Shown here piece by piece: positions 21,936-32,795 of a stretch of DNA of 35,112 nucleotides. A program made the position numbers and the translations under genes. This stretch comes from Schoenoplectus triqueter (lineage: Eukaryota; Streptophyta; Magnoliopsida; Poales; Cyperaceae): positions 1-35,112 of the forward strand of contig CAXKVV010001267.1 in assembly GCA_964058805.1 (NCBI GenBank), given 5' to 3'. The notes beneath the pieces were generated by a model that saw nothing but the letters and a program-made list of their open reading frames with translations, did no database searches and was not told the DNA's origin. How positions within the stretch are numbered: the first letter of the stretch is position 1; each line of letters opens with the position of its first letter.

Positions 21936-22514
21936 TAAACATTTAAGAAGGATTTCATTTAACAGCTGCGTCCCCAGTTTTACTCGATCAGAAACCATCA
22001 ACTCTTACCACTGTCAAACCTGTGGTGCGAATTGAGCTCCACAACATGTGAGGGGGAATGCATGACTTACTTTCCAATATATTAGATCGTTAAGTAAAAT
22101 GTAGGACCAAAAAAATATTGTTGATATTTGTATGTTATTCTATTCTGACTCTTAAAAATAGTTCTAGTGATGTAGTATGACAGGAAACATGGCAGTTGTG
22201 TAGTTGTGATAATATCTGACAGAAAACATGTACATCTTTCTTCCAGTTTAACAACTCTTAGTAGATTGATTTTTGTGGAAGATTTTTTAAACTGTTGGTG
22301 CTTACTAACGTGATTTCTTTTGTTATTTGGTGATTAATTTAATAATTTATTTAAATCTGAGTAGCTAGACCACCACCAACAAGTAGGGCAATTGCATCCC
22401 AAGAAATTACAACATTATATATATTGATAAACAAAATAAAAACATATATTATATGATCGTCATTTTGTCTAAAAAGTTCGTGAATTTCTTTTAACATTAA
22501 CGTTTTTTAACGTA
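21936..22514. other. TRM-family gene 3' UTR and flank
   Basis: The first 200-300 bases after the stop are probably 3' UTR; the rest is AT-rich. No gene or repeat is recognised before the Helitron end. Confidence 0.5.
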
Positions 22515-22896
22515 CTAGCTGTATACCCGCGCGTTGCAGCATTAAAACATATAATACATACTATATTTAATTTGGAATGAGATTTTTACATAATATGAGT
22601 TAATGATTCATGATTTTTATGGTAAAAAAGTAAATTATTCTAACATATATTATCGCCATTAATTTTTTATCAAATATGCACAAAGTTGCTAAATAAAAAA
22701 ATAATATTATGAAAATAATAGTATATAAGAGAAAGAAATGGAGAGAAAGAGAGGATCAATGGATGCAATTATATACGTTCGATCAATCAAAAATAAATAT
22801 TATCCGTCTAATTGAAGAATAAAATGAATATAATAAAAAATTATCATGATAAAAAATGGACCATTTAATTCTTAGATGCTTATATAATAGTATAGA
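22515..22896 (-). mobile_element. Complete short non-autonomous Helitron
   Basis: Read on the minus strand, the element starts TCTATACTATTATATAAG, preceded by A, and ends CGCGCGGGTATACAGCTAG, followed by T. The TC start, CTAG end, GC-rich 3' region able to form a short hairpin (GCTG...CAGC) and insertion between A and T with no target duplication are all Helitron features. The 382-bp element has no RepHel gene. Its interior matches the tandem-5'-end element at 6540-7310, confirming one family. Confidence 0.88.
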
Positions 22897-23943
22897 TATA
22901 GATATAGATTTGTGTTTCACGTGCGCTAATTTCCTCGAGAGCCGGTTAAAAATGAAAATTATTGCTATAGTTTTACGCCAATGTTTTGCTTCTTTCACCT
23001 CCCCCAATTTAGTTATAATATTCGCATTTGCATGCTGAAGTTGTTAATTGTTATACTATTATCGGATTGCTGACTTTGGTTCCCAACAAAATGAATGAAC
23101 TTTCTTCGTGCAGTGCACGTTCAATTCTGATAGGTCCATTTGTGTTTGTTCAAGTGTCGGAGCCAATCCAAGCCGTATATAGAAAAGGTACTCTACATTA
23201 TATTTGAAGTGACGATGTTGGATTTTGGAGACGTATAAAAATCTAATATATAAAGTTAGACTACATATAATATAATATGAATAATATTTTAATAAATATA
23301 ATTAATAAGACATGATATATATTTCACTTAGATTTGAATACGAATATATATAGAACTAAAGTTAAGTTAATTATAATTGTTGATGAATTAATTATAATTA
23401 ATATAAATATTAAGTTTGAGTTAATATACAGTTAAAAATATTATGAATTCAACATAAAGTGAATATAAATTTTCTCAAATTTATTCGGGAATATTCATAG
23501 TGAGAACGGGACGAAAATGCACGTGCTGAAACTATCTAGTTATTTTCAACTAGATTTTAGACCATGACGTGCTTCGAATTTGAAGAATCTCAGTATCAAA
23601 GTTGGAGATCTTATTCTTAACTTTCTAAAATATTTTGAATCAGTTGATTCGGATATCATATGAGAAAGTTATGACTAAAATTGTCAGCAGTGCGCAGTAA
23701 CTTTTGATTGCTATTTTTGACAAATTTGTTTCCCAATTCAGCTCGAAACTTTAAGAAAATATGGGACTCACATGTAGCAGATATGAGGAAATGGGTATAG
23801 TATTTTTAGCATAGAATAGACCAAAACTTTGTGCTATTTTGAGCCCTTATATTTGTATTTAAGGACTGATTTTTCAAGACTTATAAATCATAACCTGCAT
23901 TCAATTTCTCCACTTCTGTTCATAAGTTGAGAGAAAAAAAATT
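22897..23943. other. Intergenic, with a promoter-like or LTR-like stretch
   Basis: 23160-23530 is very AT-rich. From about 23540 the composition changes, and a TATA-like ATTTGTATTTAAGG occurs at 23854-23867, 80 bases before the ATG of the doubtful frame below. The phrase CATATGAGAAAGTTATGACT near 23657 resembles sequences seen in plant LTRs, but no paired LTR, primer-binding site or polyprotein is present. No firm call. Confidence 0.35.
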
Positions 23944-24085
23944 ATGAGTTCCTTAGAAAGACTAGAGAGCTGCTCAATTCAAAGGATAGTGAAAAGGAAA
24001 TCAAGGCAAGGAACACCTACATCGACTAAGAATCCATCTAGTGATATTGTTTCAATGGTGGAGAAGAGACAAAAAGGATGGATAT
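23944..24085 (+). CDS. Doubtful hypothetical exon
   Basis: An ATG at 23944, 77 bases after a TATA-like box and a CT-containing leader, opens a basic, serine-rich frame (SSLERLESCSIQR, KRKSRQGTPTSTKNPSS, VEKRQKGWICKF). A possible donor GGATAT|GTAAAT lies at 24085/24086; unspliced, the frame ends at 24144 after 66 residues. I recognise no family and find no clear next exon, because the following DNA is the MITE at 24205. It could be the start of a decayed gene or chance. Confidence 0.25.
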
Positions 24086-24204
24086 GTAAATTTCCGCTGC
24101 ATTATTTATTTTATTTGTTGCATAGGATCATGGTTAGGGTTTAAAGATATTAGGAAAACTCATAAAGCAAATCCAATAGATGATGTATGCCAATGTCAAT
24201 TAAT

Positions 24205-24545
24205 TAATAAGGATATGTTTGGATGGGTCAGGAATAACATAATAGCTATTGTTCTCGGAATTTGAATAGCAGTTGTGTATCCAAACACAAATCTGTTATT
24301 CCGGAACAGTAAGAATAGCTACTATTCTGCTATTCTATGGTGAAAATAGAATAACTATTGTTCTTCTCAACTCTCCATTACTATTCGCAACAAACAATCC
24401 AATCAATATTTCTACCATCCAGAATAACATCACATTTTTACTACCCTCGCGCTAACCGAAAAATCACTATTTTTTCACTATCCTCATTTGTTATTCTCAA
24501 TTCCTCTTTTTTTACGCTATTCTTTGCACGATCCAAACAAACACA
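24205..24545. mobile_element. Dispersed MITE with TGTTTGGAT ends
   Basis: The left end TGTTTGGATGGGTCAGGAAT pairs with the right end, read inward, TGTTTGGATCGTGCAAAGAA. The interior is full of GAATAG/CTATTC words and aligns with 12745-13065. No coding capacity and no secure target duplication, so the superfamily (hAT-like or PIF/Harbinger-like) is open. Confidence 0.7.
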
Positions 24546-24817
24546 CCGTAAGTGTTTACAATTTGACAAACCAATAATATTATTATGATCATTCTTCAAT
24601 ACATTGACTCTGTTTGATCTTCTTAGCATTAGTTAACCGTCCATTTCTCCTCTACAGCCGTTTCATGAAGGGCGTTAACATTTACTCTGGCAGGTACTAC
24701 TAAGTTCGTATCAAACCGAACAAGTAGATTGCACTGAGGTTTGTTTGTGCTATTTTAATCTTACTAATAGGAGGTAGTAGCTGTCCTTTTTATAATATAT
24801 TGAGCCAATATGAGTCT
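24546..24817. other. Intergenic, nothing recognised
   Basis: Short stretch between two elements; no coding or RNA signal. Confidence 0.5.
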
Positions 24818-24827
24818 GACATATAAC

Positions 24828-25034
24828 GGAGGTGGAGGAGGTTCAAAGCCTTTTGAACTAGTTCAAAGTCTTTCAGATCTATTGATTTTGCATCGAGATT
24901 CGTAATAATTATTGACAGTGTGAATTTTAAATTTAGATTTTACTAAAAGTACGAATCTCGATGTAAAATCAATGACTCTGAAAAATTTTAAATCTAATTT
25001 TTAATTCAAAGAGTTTTGAACCTCCCCCACCTCC
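24828..25034. mobile_element. Fold-back MITE with 10-bp target duplication
   Basis: The arms of about 85 bp pair closely: GGAGGTGGAGGAGGTTCAAA on the left against GGAGGTGGGGGAGGTTCAAA read inward from the right, then ATTGATTTTGCATCGAGATT against ATTGATTTTACATCGAGATT. An exact 10-bp direct repeat, GACATATAAC, flanks the 207-bp element (24818-24827 and 25035-25044), which fits Mutator-type movement. The loop is only about 45 bases, so a transcript would form a near-perfect hairpin. Confidence 0.92.
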
Positions 25035-25044
25035 GACATATAAC

Positions 25045-25418
25045 ATAATAAAATAATATAATTATCTAGGCAAATCATCAAACCACATCTACAGCAGTTA
25101 AAATAAAAAGGCGGGACCAGTTCGATCCATATTCAATAATTTCATATCCTTATATCTCAATTTCCAAAAAAAGAAGACGGATTGCACAAATCATCAAAAT
25201 AACATAACAACACAACAATTAATTCGGCCATTAAAAATTCTTATGAAATTACTTCAGACTTCAGTTAGCACCAGAAAGTAGTATAACACAACCAATTGGT
25301 GGTTTTGCACCTATTACTTCAGAAAGAAATAAAAGAGAACACAGCCAAGCTTCCTACCCAGAACTAATGAAGTTTATATAATAACAGTTGACAGTGATCA
25401 CAAATCCCAAGCTCCACA
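25045..25418. other. Flank downstream of pseudogene B
   Basis: This is AT-rich sequence after the old stop of copy B, probably its former 3' UTR. Nothing else was recognised. Confidence 0.45.
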
Positions 25419-26425
25419 TCAGGTACTGGCACGACTCCTCTCCTCGGCCGTGGATGGAAAGAGTTCCACATATATATCTCGAGCCAACGGTCATCCGGTC
25501 TCTGCACATGGCCTTCTTTGCTACCTCAGCAGAGGAGAACTTGGCGAAGGCCTCCCCAGTTGACTTCCCATCGTACCGGCAGCAGATGCCGATATCAGAT
25601 TCCTTTAAATCGAACTCCTCTCCAAAGAACTGATGATCTCAATCTTTGTGACCAAGTAGGGGAGTCCATGTAACTTAAGCACCTCAGTGAAGTGCATTTT
25701 GCTGAGGCTCTTATCATCCTCCCTCAGTTCTTTGTTGTCTCGCGGCGAAGGTGGTGGGAATTGCTCATGTGCTGATACGTGCCAGTCAGGATTCACCTGT
25801 GAAGGGATGAATTATTACATATATTAGAAATTAGAAGCACATAAGGAGGAACAAAAATTGAAACTATAAATGGCAAGTTTTTTTTCCTTTTTCTAACTAA
25901 TATTGCAAAGAACGCTACAGCCATTTGCAACTACAGCTCATTATTCTCAAAAACAATAATTCCAGAAACTTAATAAAAAGTTCTACCAAGGGAAAGAAAA
26001 AAGGCAGGGCACAGTAACAGAAATGATTATTCAACAGACAAAACAATTAGCATGGTTTGCCTGATATCGCACAAACAACCTACAAAATACCAAATGCATA
26101 TTATTCCCTGTAACCTGCAAAATAACAAGCACACACTAATCATATGTACCGACCTGCATAACAGGAACCAGATATATATTAATTACAAATTTGCAATAAC
26201 CAGCAAAATACATACACATATTATTCACAACCACCTGCAAAGTAACAGATATATAATTTTTTAGCACAACCAGTAGCATGATATAGAGTTCATGAAATGA
26301 GTGCAAGATAGCAGAGTTAACAGCGCAAATAAACATAAAGATATACAGCAGAAAATTAAAGAATGATGATTACTTGAGCTGCCATGGGAACGTAATAGTC
26401 ATTTTTCTTGCTAATCAGTAGTCTT
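25419..26425 (-). pseudogene. hnRNP F/H-like RNA-binding protein, pseudogene copy B
   Basis: This is a second broken copy of the two-RRM gene, same strand as copy A and about 24 kb away. The last exon (25796-25419) begins after the same CCCTTCACAG acceptor. It keeps RRM2: MHFTEVLKLHGLPYLVTKIE (RNP2 side), then in another frame STGEAFAKFSSAEVAKKAM (RNP1-like), RDRMTVGSRY and a C-terminus VELFPSTAEERSRAST ending in TGA. Two lesions are readable: a one-base loss after the EII codons near 25625, and an extra 4 bases (ATAT) near 25472 that brings the frame back. The upstream exon survives only as a stub (about 26425-26374) reading SKKNDYYVPMAAQ next to a GTAATC donor; the rest of RRM1 is gone. Unlike copy A it keeps both halves of RRM2. 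Non-functional as it stands. Confidence 0.82.
26060..26285. repeat. Degenerate intronic minisatellite, copy B intron
   Basis: Repeats of the type ACCTGCAAAATAACA, CAGCAAAATACATACAC and ACCTGCAAAGTAACA occur every 30-45 bases. The same words occur in the intron of copy A (1620-1740), so the array is ancestral to both. Confidence 0.55.
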
Positions 26426-26949
26426 CAAAATATTTTTTTTATATGATCATTTTTCTTTTAACCTTGTCTAAACATCTCCGCTTTACTTTCGTATCCTAAA
26501 TACGAAATTTCTATATTACTCTTTCAAAACCGTTACTGATGCACTTATATAAAAATCTAAACTGATTTGTCAAATTTCAACTAGATGCCAGAAGAAGACA
26601 TCTTAAGTATAGTCATGTTTTATAAACTTGAACAAAATTAAAATATGGTGTATGAAAGTACAATAAAAAATCCCATTACAATCATTTTATGGTATGATTT
26701 CCTGCTCTTGATCACTCTATTAAATCTGATTTTGACTCAAATCCAACCATCTAGCTCGTAAGGAGATGAGATTGTGGGGGAAATTAATTCGGAGATGATT
26801 TCTATTTTCCCTTGGGAAGGTCCTTCTGTGGGTATTAAAATGGGAAAACCAACCGATTTGGGAAAATAAAAAGTGCGAACACCAAGGGGAATTTCTTCCC
26901 AGCTGGTCATTCCCATGGAAACTAGCACATGGCACTATGGCAGCGCCTT
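26426..26949. other. Intergenic between pseudogene B and eIF6
   Basis: The RRM1 exon expected here for copy B is missing or beyond recognition. Two overlapping minus-strand frames at 26720-26935 lack family resemblance. The 3' part belongs to the eIF6 upstream region. Confidence 0.4.
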
Positions 26950-27367
26950 GCCTACCACACTTCTCTTTTATTACAACCGTGTGACCGGGTCAATCGGAGT
27001 CGTGGCATCCAAGGAACATCCGAAACCCGATAAAGGCCCGTAGCGATCCGAAGCCGCCCTTTCATTCCATGCTCCGTTCCTTTCTTAAACCCTAGCTCAT
27101 TTCATTTCATTTCCCCCTATCAATCCCAGAACCCCTAATCTCTCTCTATCCGTTCAATCAAACGCTCGGAATTTAATTGAGCTTCTCTGCCAAGGTTCGA
27201 CTTTTTCTCTTTTCTGTCTCTTGCATATTGTGGTTATTTCGCTGGATTTGGGAATGTGTAGCGGTTTGATATGGTTTTTATTTAAATTTTGTTGTTTTCG
27301 GTGTGTTTTTGACTATTTGGGAATCTGATTCGTGCAGGAAAGGGAGTATTTGCTCGCCAATCAAGTC
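26950..27367 (+). promoter_or_regulatory. eIF6 promoter, leader and 5' UTR intron
   Basis: A GC-richer block upstream of the gene holds a telo-box, AAACCCTAG, at 27087-27095, followed by a CT-rich leader. A probable donor GCCAAG|GTTCGA near 27195 and the acceptor CGTGCAG at 27337 bound a leader intron of about 142 bases. Coding starts 30 bases after the acceptor. Telo-boxes mark many plant translation and ribosome-biogenesis genes, consistent with the product. Confidence 0.7.
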
Positions 27368-29756
27368 ATGGCAACTCGTAAGTATCACTTCCTCTTTCGT
27401 GTATTTTTCCGTCTTCTTTTTGTTTCTAATTCTCTGAAAAAAGTGCAACATTTCATTTTGTTTTATCGATTTAAAGAAAAATTTTGGTGTATGTTTTTTC
27501 TAATAGGGGATTTTGTTACTATAGTTTCAGTGGGATGAGTCTAATTGTTGCTGTTGTTTATTATCAGCTATGCTAATTGGTTCTCCTTGCATAAAGATAT
27601 ATAATGCATCTGACGTTAACCAGAATAGCTCTTTTCTTGGTTAATGAATTTCGAGTAAACAAGAGTAAATAAAAGAAGTTTATCAGAACTTGATGTGGCT
27701 GATTTTATGCTGTTCAGTATCACTCTGTATAGAAATAACATTCTGTTGATATCTTCAGGTCTTCAATTTGAGAATAACTGTGAAGTTGGGGTTTTCTCCA
27801 AGCTGACAAATAAGTATTGCTTGGTTGCCATTGGAGGCTCTGAAAGTTTCTACAGGTCCGTATGGCAGTAACATTTATAATAAATACCAGTGCCATAAAT
27901 GTTGATATTTCTGGAACATTTATTGTTTCACTTTCCTCATTCATTTCTAACAGTTAAATGTTTAATTAATGTTTCCTTCATGCAGTGTATTTGAATCTGA
28001 GCTTGCTGATGTCATCCCTGTTGTTAAGACGTCTATTGCTGGTACAAGAATTGTTGGGAGAATGTGTGCTGGTGAGTGGTATTAATCTTGATTTAGACTA
28101 TCCCAGAGGAACCTGTTCGATCTTGTTGGTATTTAATTTCTCTTGTGATTTGTTCAGGTAACAAGAATGGACTTCTCTTACCACATACCACCACCGACCA
28201 AGGTAATCACCATTTTAAAATCACTTAGTTATCTTGATGAAAATCTGTACTATGTCAACATTCAGCAATACTTGCTGGTTGAGATTTGTAGCTTGTTTTA
28301 TTGGTATAGAATATAACATGTTATAAATAAAACCTGTCGAAGTTGATGGTACTGCTTCAATAATGAAAGGAAAGATAAATCGTTAGTTGCGTATATGATA
28401 AAAAAAAATTGCATATGACTTTAATACTTGTTTGGGTGTCAAAAGGTAGTGGCGGATGCCACTCTCAGGCAGTTAGGCACCTTGATTAGAACTACGATCA
28501 TTTAACCCTCTATTATGCAGCTAAACCTCAACTCTGTTTAATTTATTCTCAATTTGAGCCTAAATTGACCTTGCTTTAGCTTTATTGCAATTAATCACGT
28601 CTTGTTCTCCATTAACTCATCCATCCATTTCTTCTTTTTTGTGATTAAAATTTAAAAGAGCTACAGCATATGAGGAACTGCTTGCCAGATGACGTCGTAG
28701 TACAGAGAGTGGAGGAGAGGCTCTCTGCTCTTGGCAACTGTATTGCTTGCAATGACCATGTTGCTCTTACTCATCCTGATCTTGATCGGGTATGTCTACT
28801 CCACTTGTCTAAACCAATCTGGATAATTACTGGTACTGGATGATTAGATGTGCAGAACTCGGGTTGGTACTGAACAACTTCTTTTATTGCAGGAGACGGA
28901 AGAGCTGATTGCAGATGTGTTGGGAGTGGAGGTCTTTCGTCAAACAATTGCCGGGAACATTTTAGTTGGAAGTTACTGTGTCTTCTCTAATAGAGGAGGC
29001 TTGGTCAGTCTTTCTTCCCTTGTACCTACTATTTAGTATAAACTTTTCCACAGTCTCTCATTTCTTGGTCCTTACAGAACATCATAACTTCACATAGGAT
29101 TCTTGAAAAGAATAGGTCCTTAACTTGAGCTACAAAGGAAAAATGCAGCACATGATTTGCTCTTCAGATTCTTTTAAGCGACTAGAATGATTACCCCTTA
29201 TTGAGTAGAATACTTTCATGATGGGGATGAGGTGAAATTGAGTTTTAACTGTTTTTTTTTGGGAAAAAAAAACATAAAAATGCTTGGTAGGCAACAGTTA
29301 AAGGATGTTATAGCTGAGCAGAAAGTGTAAAACAATACCGTGCAACAATTTGGTTCGTGTATATAGTCGATCGTTGTGGGCAGAACAAGTTAGCTGGGAA
29401 GCAGTCTGGCATCATTATGTTTTTTCATTGTTTTCTGAGGAAGTATTTCCAATATATGAATGTTCAAAAAGAAAGAATATGTTAATGTGATGTATCAGGT
29501 GCACCCCCACACATCAATAGAGGACCTGGATGAGCTGTCGACGCTGCTTCAGGTGCCACTAGTGGCGGGGACAGTGAACAGGGGTAGCGAAGTGATTGCT
29601 GGGGGTATGACAGTTAATGACTGGACTGCCTTCTGTGGCTCTGACACCACTGCCACCGAGCTCTCTGTTATTGAGTCTGTCTTCAAGCTCCGTGAGGCCC
29701 AACCCACTGCCATTGTTGACGAGATGCGTCGCTCTCTTATTGACACCTATGTGTAA
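27368..29756 (+). CDS. eIF6: Eukaryotic translation initiation factor 6, 7 coding exons
   Basis: eIF6 binds the 60S ribosomal subunit, is needed for its maturation in the nucleolus, and keeps it from joining 40S too early. Coding exons are 27368-27377, 27759-27855, 27986-28071, 28158-28202, 28659-28789, 28893-29003 and 29499-29756. All junctions are GT-AG with consistent phases, giving 245 residues, the usual plant length. The sequence starts [20 protein letters not shown] and carries the family blocks [119 protein letters not shown] and a C-terminus ending SLIDTYV. The ATG is the first in the exon after the leader intron. The first coding exon holds only ten coding bases. No lesion is seen; it should be functional. 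Confidence 0.97.
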
Positions 29757-31433
29757 TAAGTGAGAACGCGGCACTCTTTTTGTGTTGTCATGCCCCTTTT
29801 TTTGTTTCTTTGTTTATTAATGGATCAGTGACCAACCAATGGTCATGTAATGTGCCTCGTTGTAAGGGGTTATGGCATGGATGAATATCCTGGTGTATCT
29901 GATATATTTGTTATTCAGAGTTTATGGTTCATAACGGCGGGGTACATATACTGATATTTTTGCGTTAAATTTTGGATTCCAGTGCAAGGCTAATGACGTC
30001 TATGATAGAAAATGAATATTTTGGCATGATTATTTTTTTACTATTAACTTTTTAGGTTTGTTACTTTGTTCTATTATAGGCGGTCTGATTTGAAGCTTTC
30101 TTTCTTTTTCTGTTAAAATTGAATAAATGCATAAAATAGCAATGCTATCAGTATTTTCCTCTACAGTCCTGATTATGGTTGCCGTTTGCAAAGCTGATTT
30201 GTATTTATGTGGAAGGGTCAATGGCCGAGCCGGGGTTACTGGCTCGGACTTTTGTTTCACTGAAATGTGGGTCCCATTGAGGAAGCAGTGAGCGGGTTGC
30301 TCAACGACTCAAGGTAGCTCTTTTTTCTGGAATTCTCCTGGGGCCTATTATTTTCTTGTTTTCTTTGTTTCTTTCTTTCTTTTATTTTATTCCAGCGGAA
30401 GTTCTGGCGAAATTTGCTTTACGTCCACTCAGTGGTGCACAGATTTTATGTGCTATCCATTCAGTGGTGCTGTGATAATCAACCTAATTTGTTTGACTTT
30501 TCTGATTTTTTTCTATCTTTTCGTATTGAAATTCTTAGACTTAGAATCGGACTAAATGTATATCCGATTACTGATTGTATCAACCTGCCATTTGAAAACA
30601 CCAGACGGTGCTAGAAGTTGGTGCCAAGTAGAATTTCATTACAGTTAACAGTTAAAAAAATTCATTAACATTTTAAAAGGTTAAAATTTTCAAAAGCCGG
30701 ACAAGAGAGAATATATAATGTCATTTTAATTTTACATAATACATTTTTCATCGAATAAAATGTTTATATTTGAATAAAACATTTCATTTGTGAAAATTAA
30801 TCAGTGACAGATGAGATACAAATTGTTTTTGAATAATTCATGAATCTTGTTATTATATAACTGGTTCTTTTTCTATGAACAAAACACATAAATGAGCCTC
30901 TGAAATTTTCTTTTTCTTACAGCATGATGATTTTTGAGAAACTAGTTTAGTAGTAAAGTTCTTGATTTTACTTAATCCTATTAAATGGCTGTGCTTATCT
31001 TTTAACCACAAGTTTTAGAAAAAAATCAGTAATAAACTTTTGATAAGGAGTAAGATGTATTCTTCGATACATTATAATTTTATAACGATCTCCATCTCTA
31101 TAATAGATTGAATTTTTTTACCACATCATCGATTAGTAGTTTTGAGGATAGTAACATTAGAATGCTTTCATCACATAATTTGCTAAATTGTCAAAGTGAA
31201 AATAAAGACTTTTTTTGGAATGGCAAGGATGAAAATGTTCATTTCAATTGCAAAATAATTGTAAATGCTGACATGATCAGTGTTGTAAAAAACGAACATC
31301 AAAACAGATTAATCGGCTAATTAATTATAATCCCTAAGTAAATCGTTACATATCATAATCGATCGATTATTTTTTCAGACTATACACTATATATATTTAA
31401 ATCATATAGTTTTCATCTAACTCTATTTTTTAG
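29757..31433. other. eIF6 3' UTR and intergenic DNA
   Basis: The first 150-250 bases are the probable 3' UTR (TTTATTAATGG and T-rich elements). Beyond about 30010 no gene is supported. Plus-strand frames at 30414-30614 and 31108-31320 are AT-rich and lack family resemblance. No clear repeat was found. Confidence 0.45.
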
Positions 31434-31632
31434 GGAAATTATCTTTATACCACTCTAAAACATTAAAATTATCAAAATACCACCCTAAAAATCATTATAA
31501 CTTTAATACCACTCCAAAATCATTTTAGTTATCAAAATATCACAAATAATTAGTAATTCCTATTATACCCATCCAGCTCACTTATCACCCACACCCAGCA
31601 CAAGCACAATTCAGATCCTTTTAATTACCAAA

Positions 31633-31968
31633 TCATGTTATGCACAACAGACAAGACACTCGCCTCCATTTGCTTTCTCTTGGGAACCAGAAGCTTTGGA
31701 AATCCTTTCTTGCTTCCACCTGGACACGTGCAACCTCGTACCAACCGACCCTCTCTAGCTCCTTGAGCCAGAGCTTGACAGAGTTGTCTCTGATCTCACT
31801 CTCCTCAGCATCATACAGCGAGAGCTTGATCTGCTCCAGATTCTCCTCGAGAGCATGCCTCTCATTTTCGGAGTTATTGTTGGAAGAAGAACAAGAAGGA
31901 AGGAGCCAATGGAGAGGCTTAACTGAAGGGAGCAAACTGGTCCCTTGAGAGAGCAGAGAGGTGACCAA
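31633..31968 (-). pseudogene. Fragment of an NLR resistance gene (Rx-type coiled-coil domain)
   Basis: The minus strand encodes an open frame of about 111 residues with the signature of the N-terminal Rx_N/CC domain of plant NLR immune receptors: ALEENLEQIKLSLYDAEESE followed by IRDNSVKLWLKELERVG. In intact genes the CC domain continues with a YEAEDVLDE-like segment and then the NB-ARC domain. Here the text degrades to WYEVARVQVEARKDFQS and stops, with no P-loop, NB-ARC or LRR anywhere in the window. It is a captured, truncated fragment inside the long-TIR element. The reverse-strand frame over the same bases is a shadow. Confidence 0.8.
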
Positions 31969-32210
31969 ATTTCATGCCATTAGTTGCGCACAAGACAGGA
32001 GAAATGGTGGACTCTCCTAGAGAGGTTATTGGTGCAGCATTGAAGAATATTTGTGTTTCTTACACACAAATATATGGACTCACAGGTTGATATTGTTATG
32101 TTGACGTCTTTGCTTCTTGTTTTAGACAATATCTAATGCAATTAAGTTCAAGACCGATCAAATTGGTGGCAGAGTGAGGGGTCCATCTTCAATTATTTAT
32201 GGGTTAATTT

Positions 32211-32495
32211 TTTGATAGGTCATTAAATTTTAATGTTTATTTATATTTAATCACTGAATTTTTATTTATTCATTTTTAGTCACTAAACTTTAATGTTATT
32301 CATATTTGATTACTTCCATTAATATTTTTCATTCAAAAATAATTGAAATGAAATTATATTTGTTGTCAAAACTAATTAAAATGAAAATAGATAAATAAAA
32401 TGAGATTACATTTATTTTTCAATTAGTTTTTTTAATTATTTTTAAATGAAAAAACAAATGAAAGTGATCAAATATGAATAAACATCAAACTTACC
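32211..32495. repeat. AT-rich fold-back nested in the long-TIR element
   Basis: AATGTTTATTTATATTTAAT on the left pairs with the complement of the right end, GATGTTTATTCATATTTGAT. The left half also contains a direct duplication (TCATTAAATTTTAATGTT and TCACTAAACTTTAATGTT, about 55 bases apart). It is probably a separate small element inserted in the larger one. Confidence 0.55.
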
Positions 32496-32795
32496 TGTTT
32501 AATAAGCAGCTTTCCGTGAAGTGGTGGTCCCAGGTTCATCCCTAGTCCCCACTATATATTAAATAATATGCCTGAAGCAAAACATGAAGAAAGGATTAAC
32601 GAAAATCAAAATTGGATGCTAATCTCATTTTAGCAGTGGATGAGTGAGGGATGGGTATAATAGTATATACCAATTATTGTGGTATTTTGACAAATAAAAT
32701 AATTTTAGAGTGACATTAGTAACAATAAATTTTAGAATGATATTTTGATAAATTTAAAATTTTTAAATGACATAAAGATAAATTTTTCATTGGAT

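Larger units (their letters stand above)
31434..32790. mobile_element. Long-TIR element carrying an NLR gene fragment (Pack-MULE-like)
   Basis: About 150 bases at each end are inverted copies. The left arm (about 31434-31585) reads TTATCTTTATACCACTCTAA, TTATCAAAATACCACCC and ends TATTATACCCATCC. The complement of the right arm (about 32628-32790) reads TTATCTTTATGTCATTT, TTATCAAAATATCATTC and TATTATACCCATCC, in the same order. Between them lie a GC-richer NLR fragment (31633-31968), unique sequence (31970-32200) and a second AT-rich fold-back (32211-32495). Non-autonomous Mutator-like elements that capture gene pieces have this structure. No clean 8-11 bp target duplication could be read and there is no transposase, so the class is inferred. 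Confidence 0.7.

Noticed and set aside
22897..23943. Possible solo LTR with a TATA-like box
   Set aside because: No paired repeat, primer-binding site, polypurine tract or target duplication could be read.
31640..31948. Plus-strand serine-rich frame of 102 codons
   Set aside because: It mirrors the NLR fragment on the minus strand; the Rx_N signature belongs to the minus frame.
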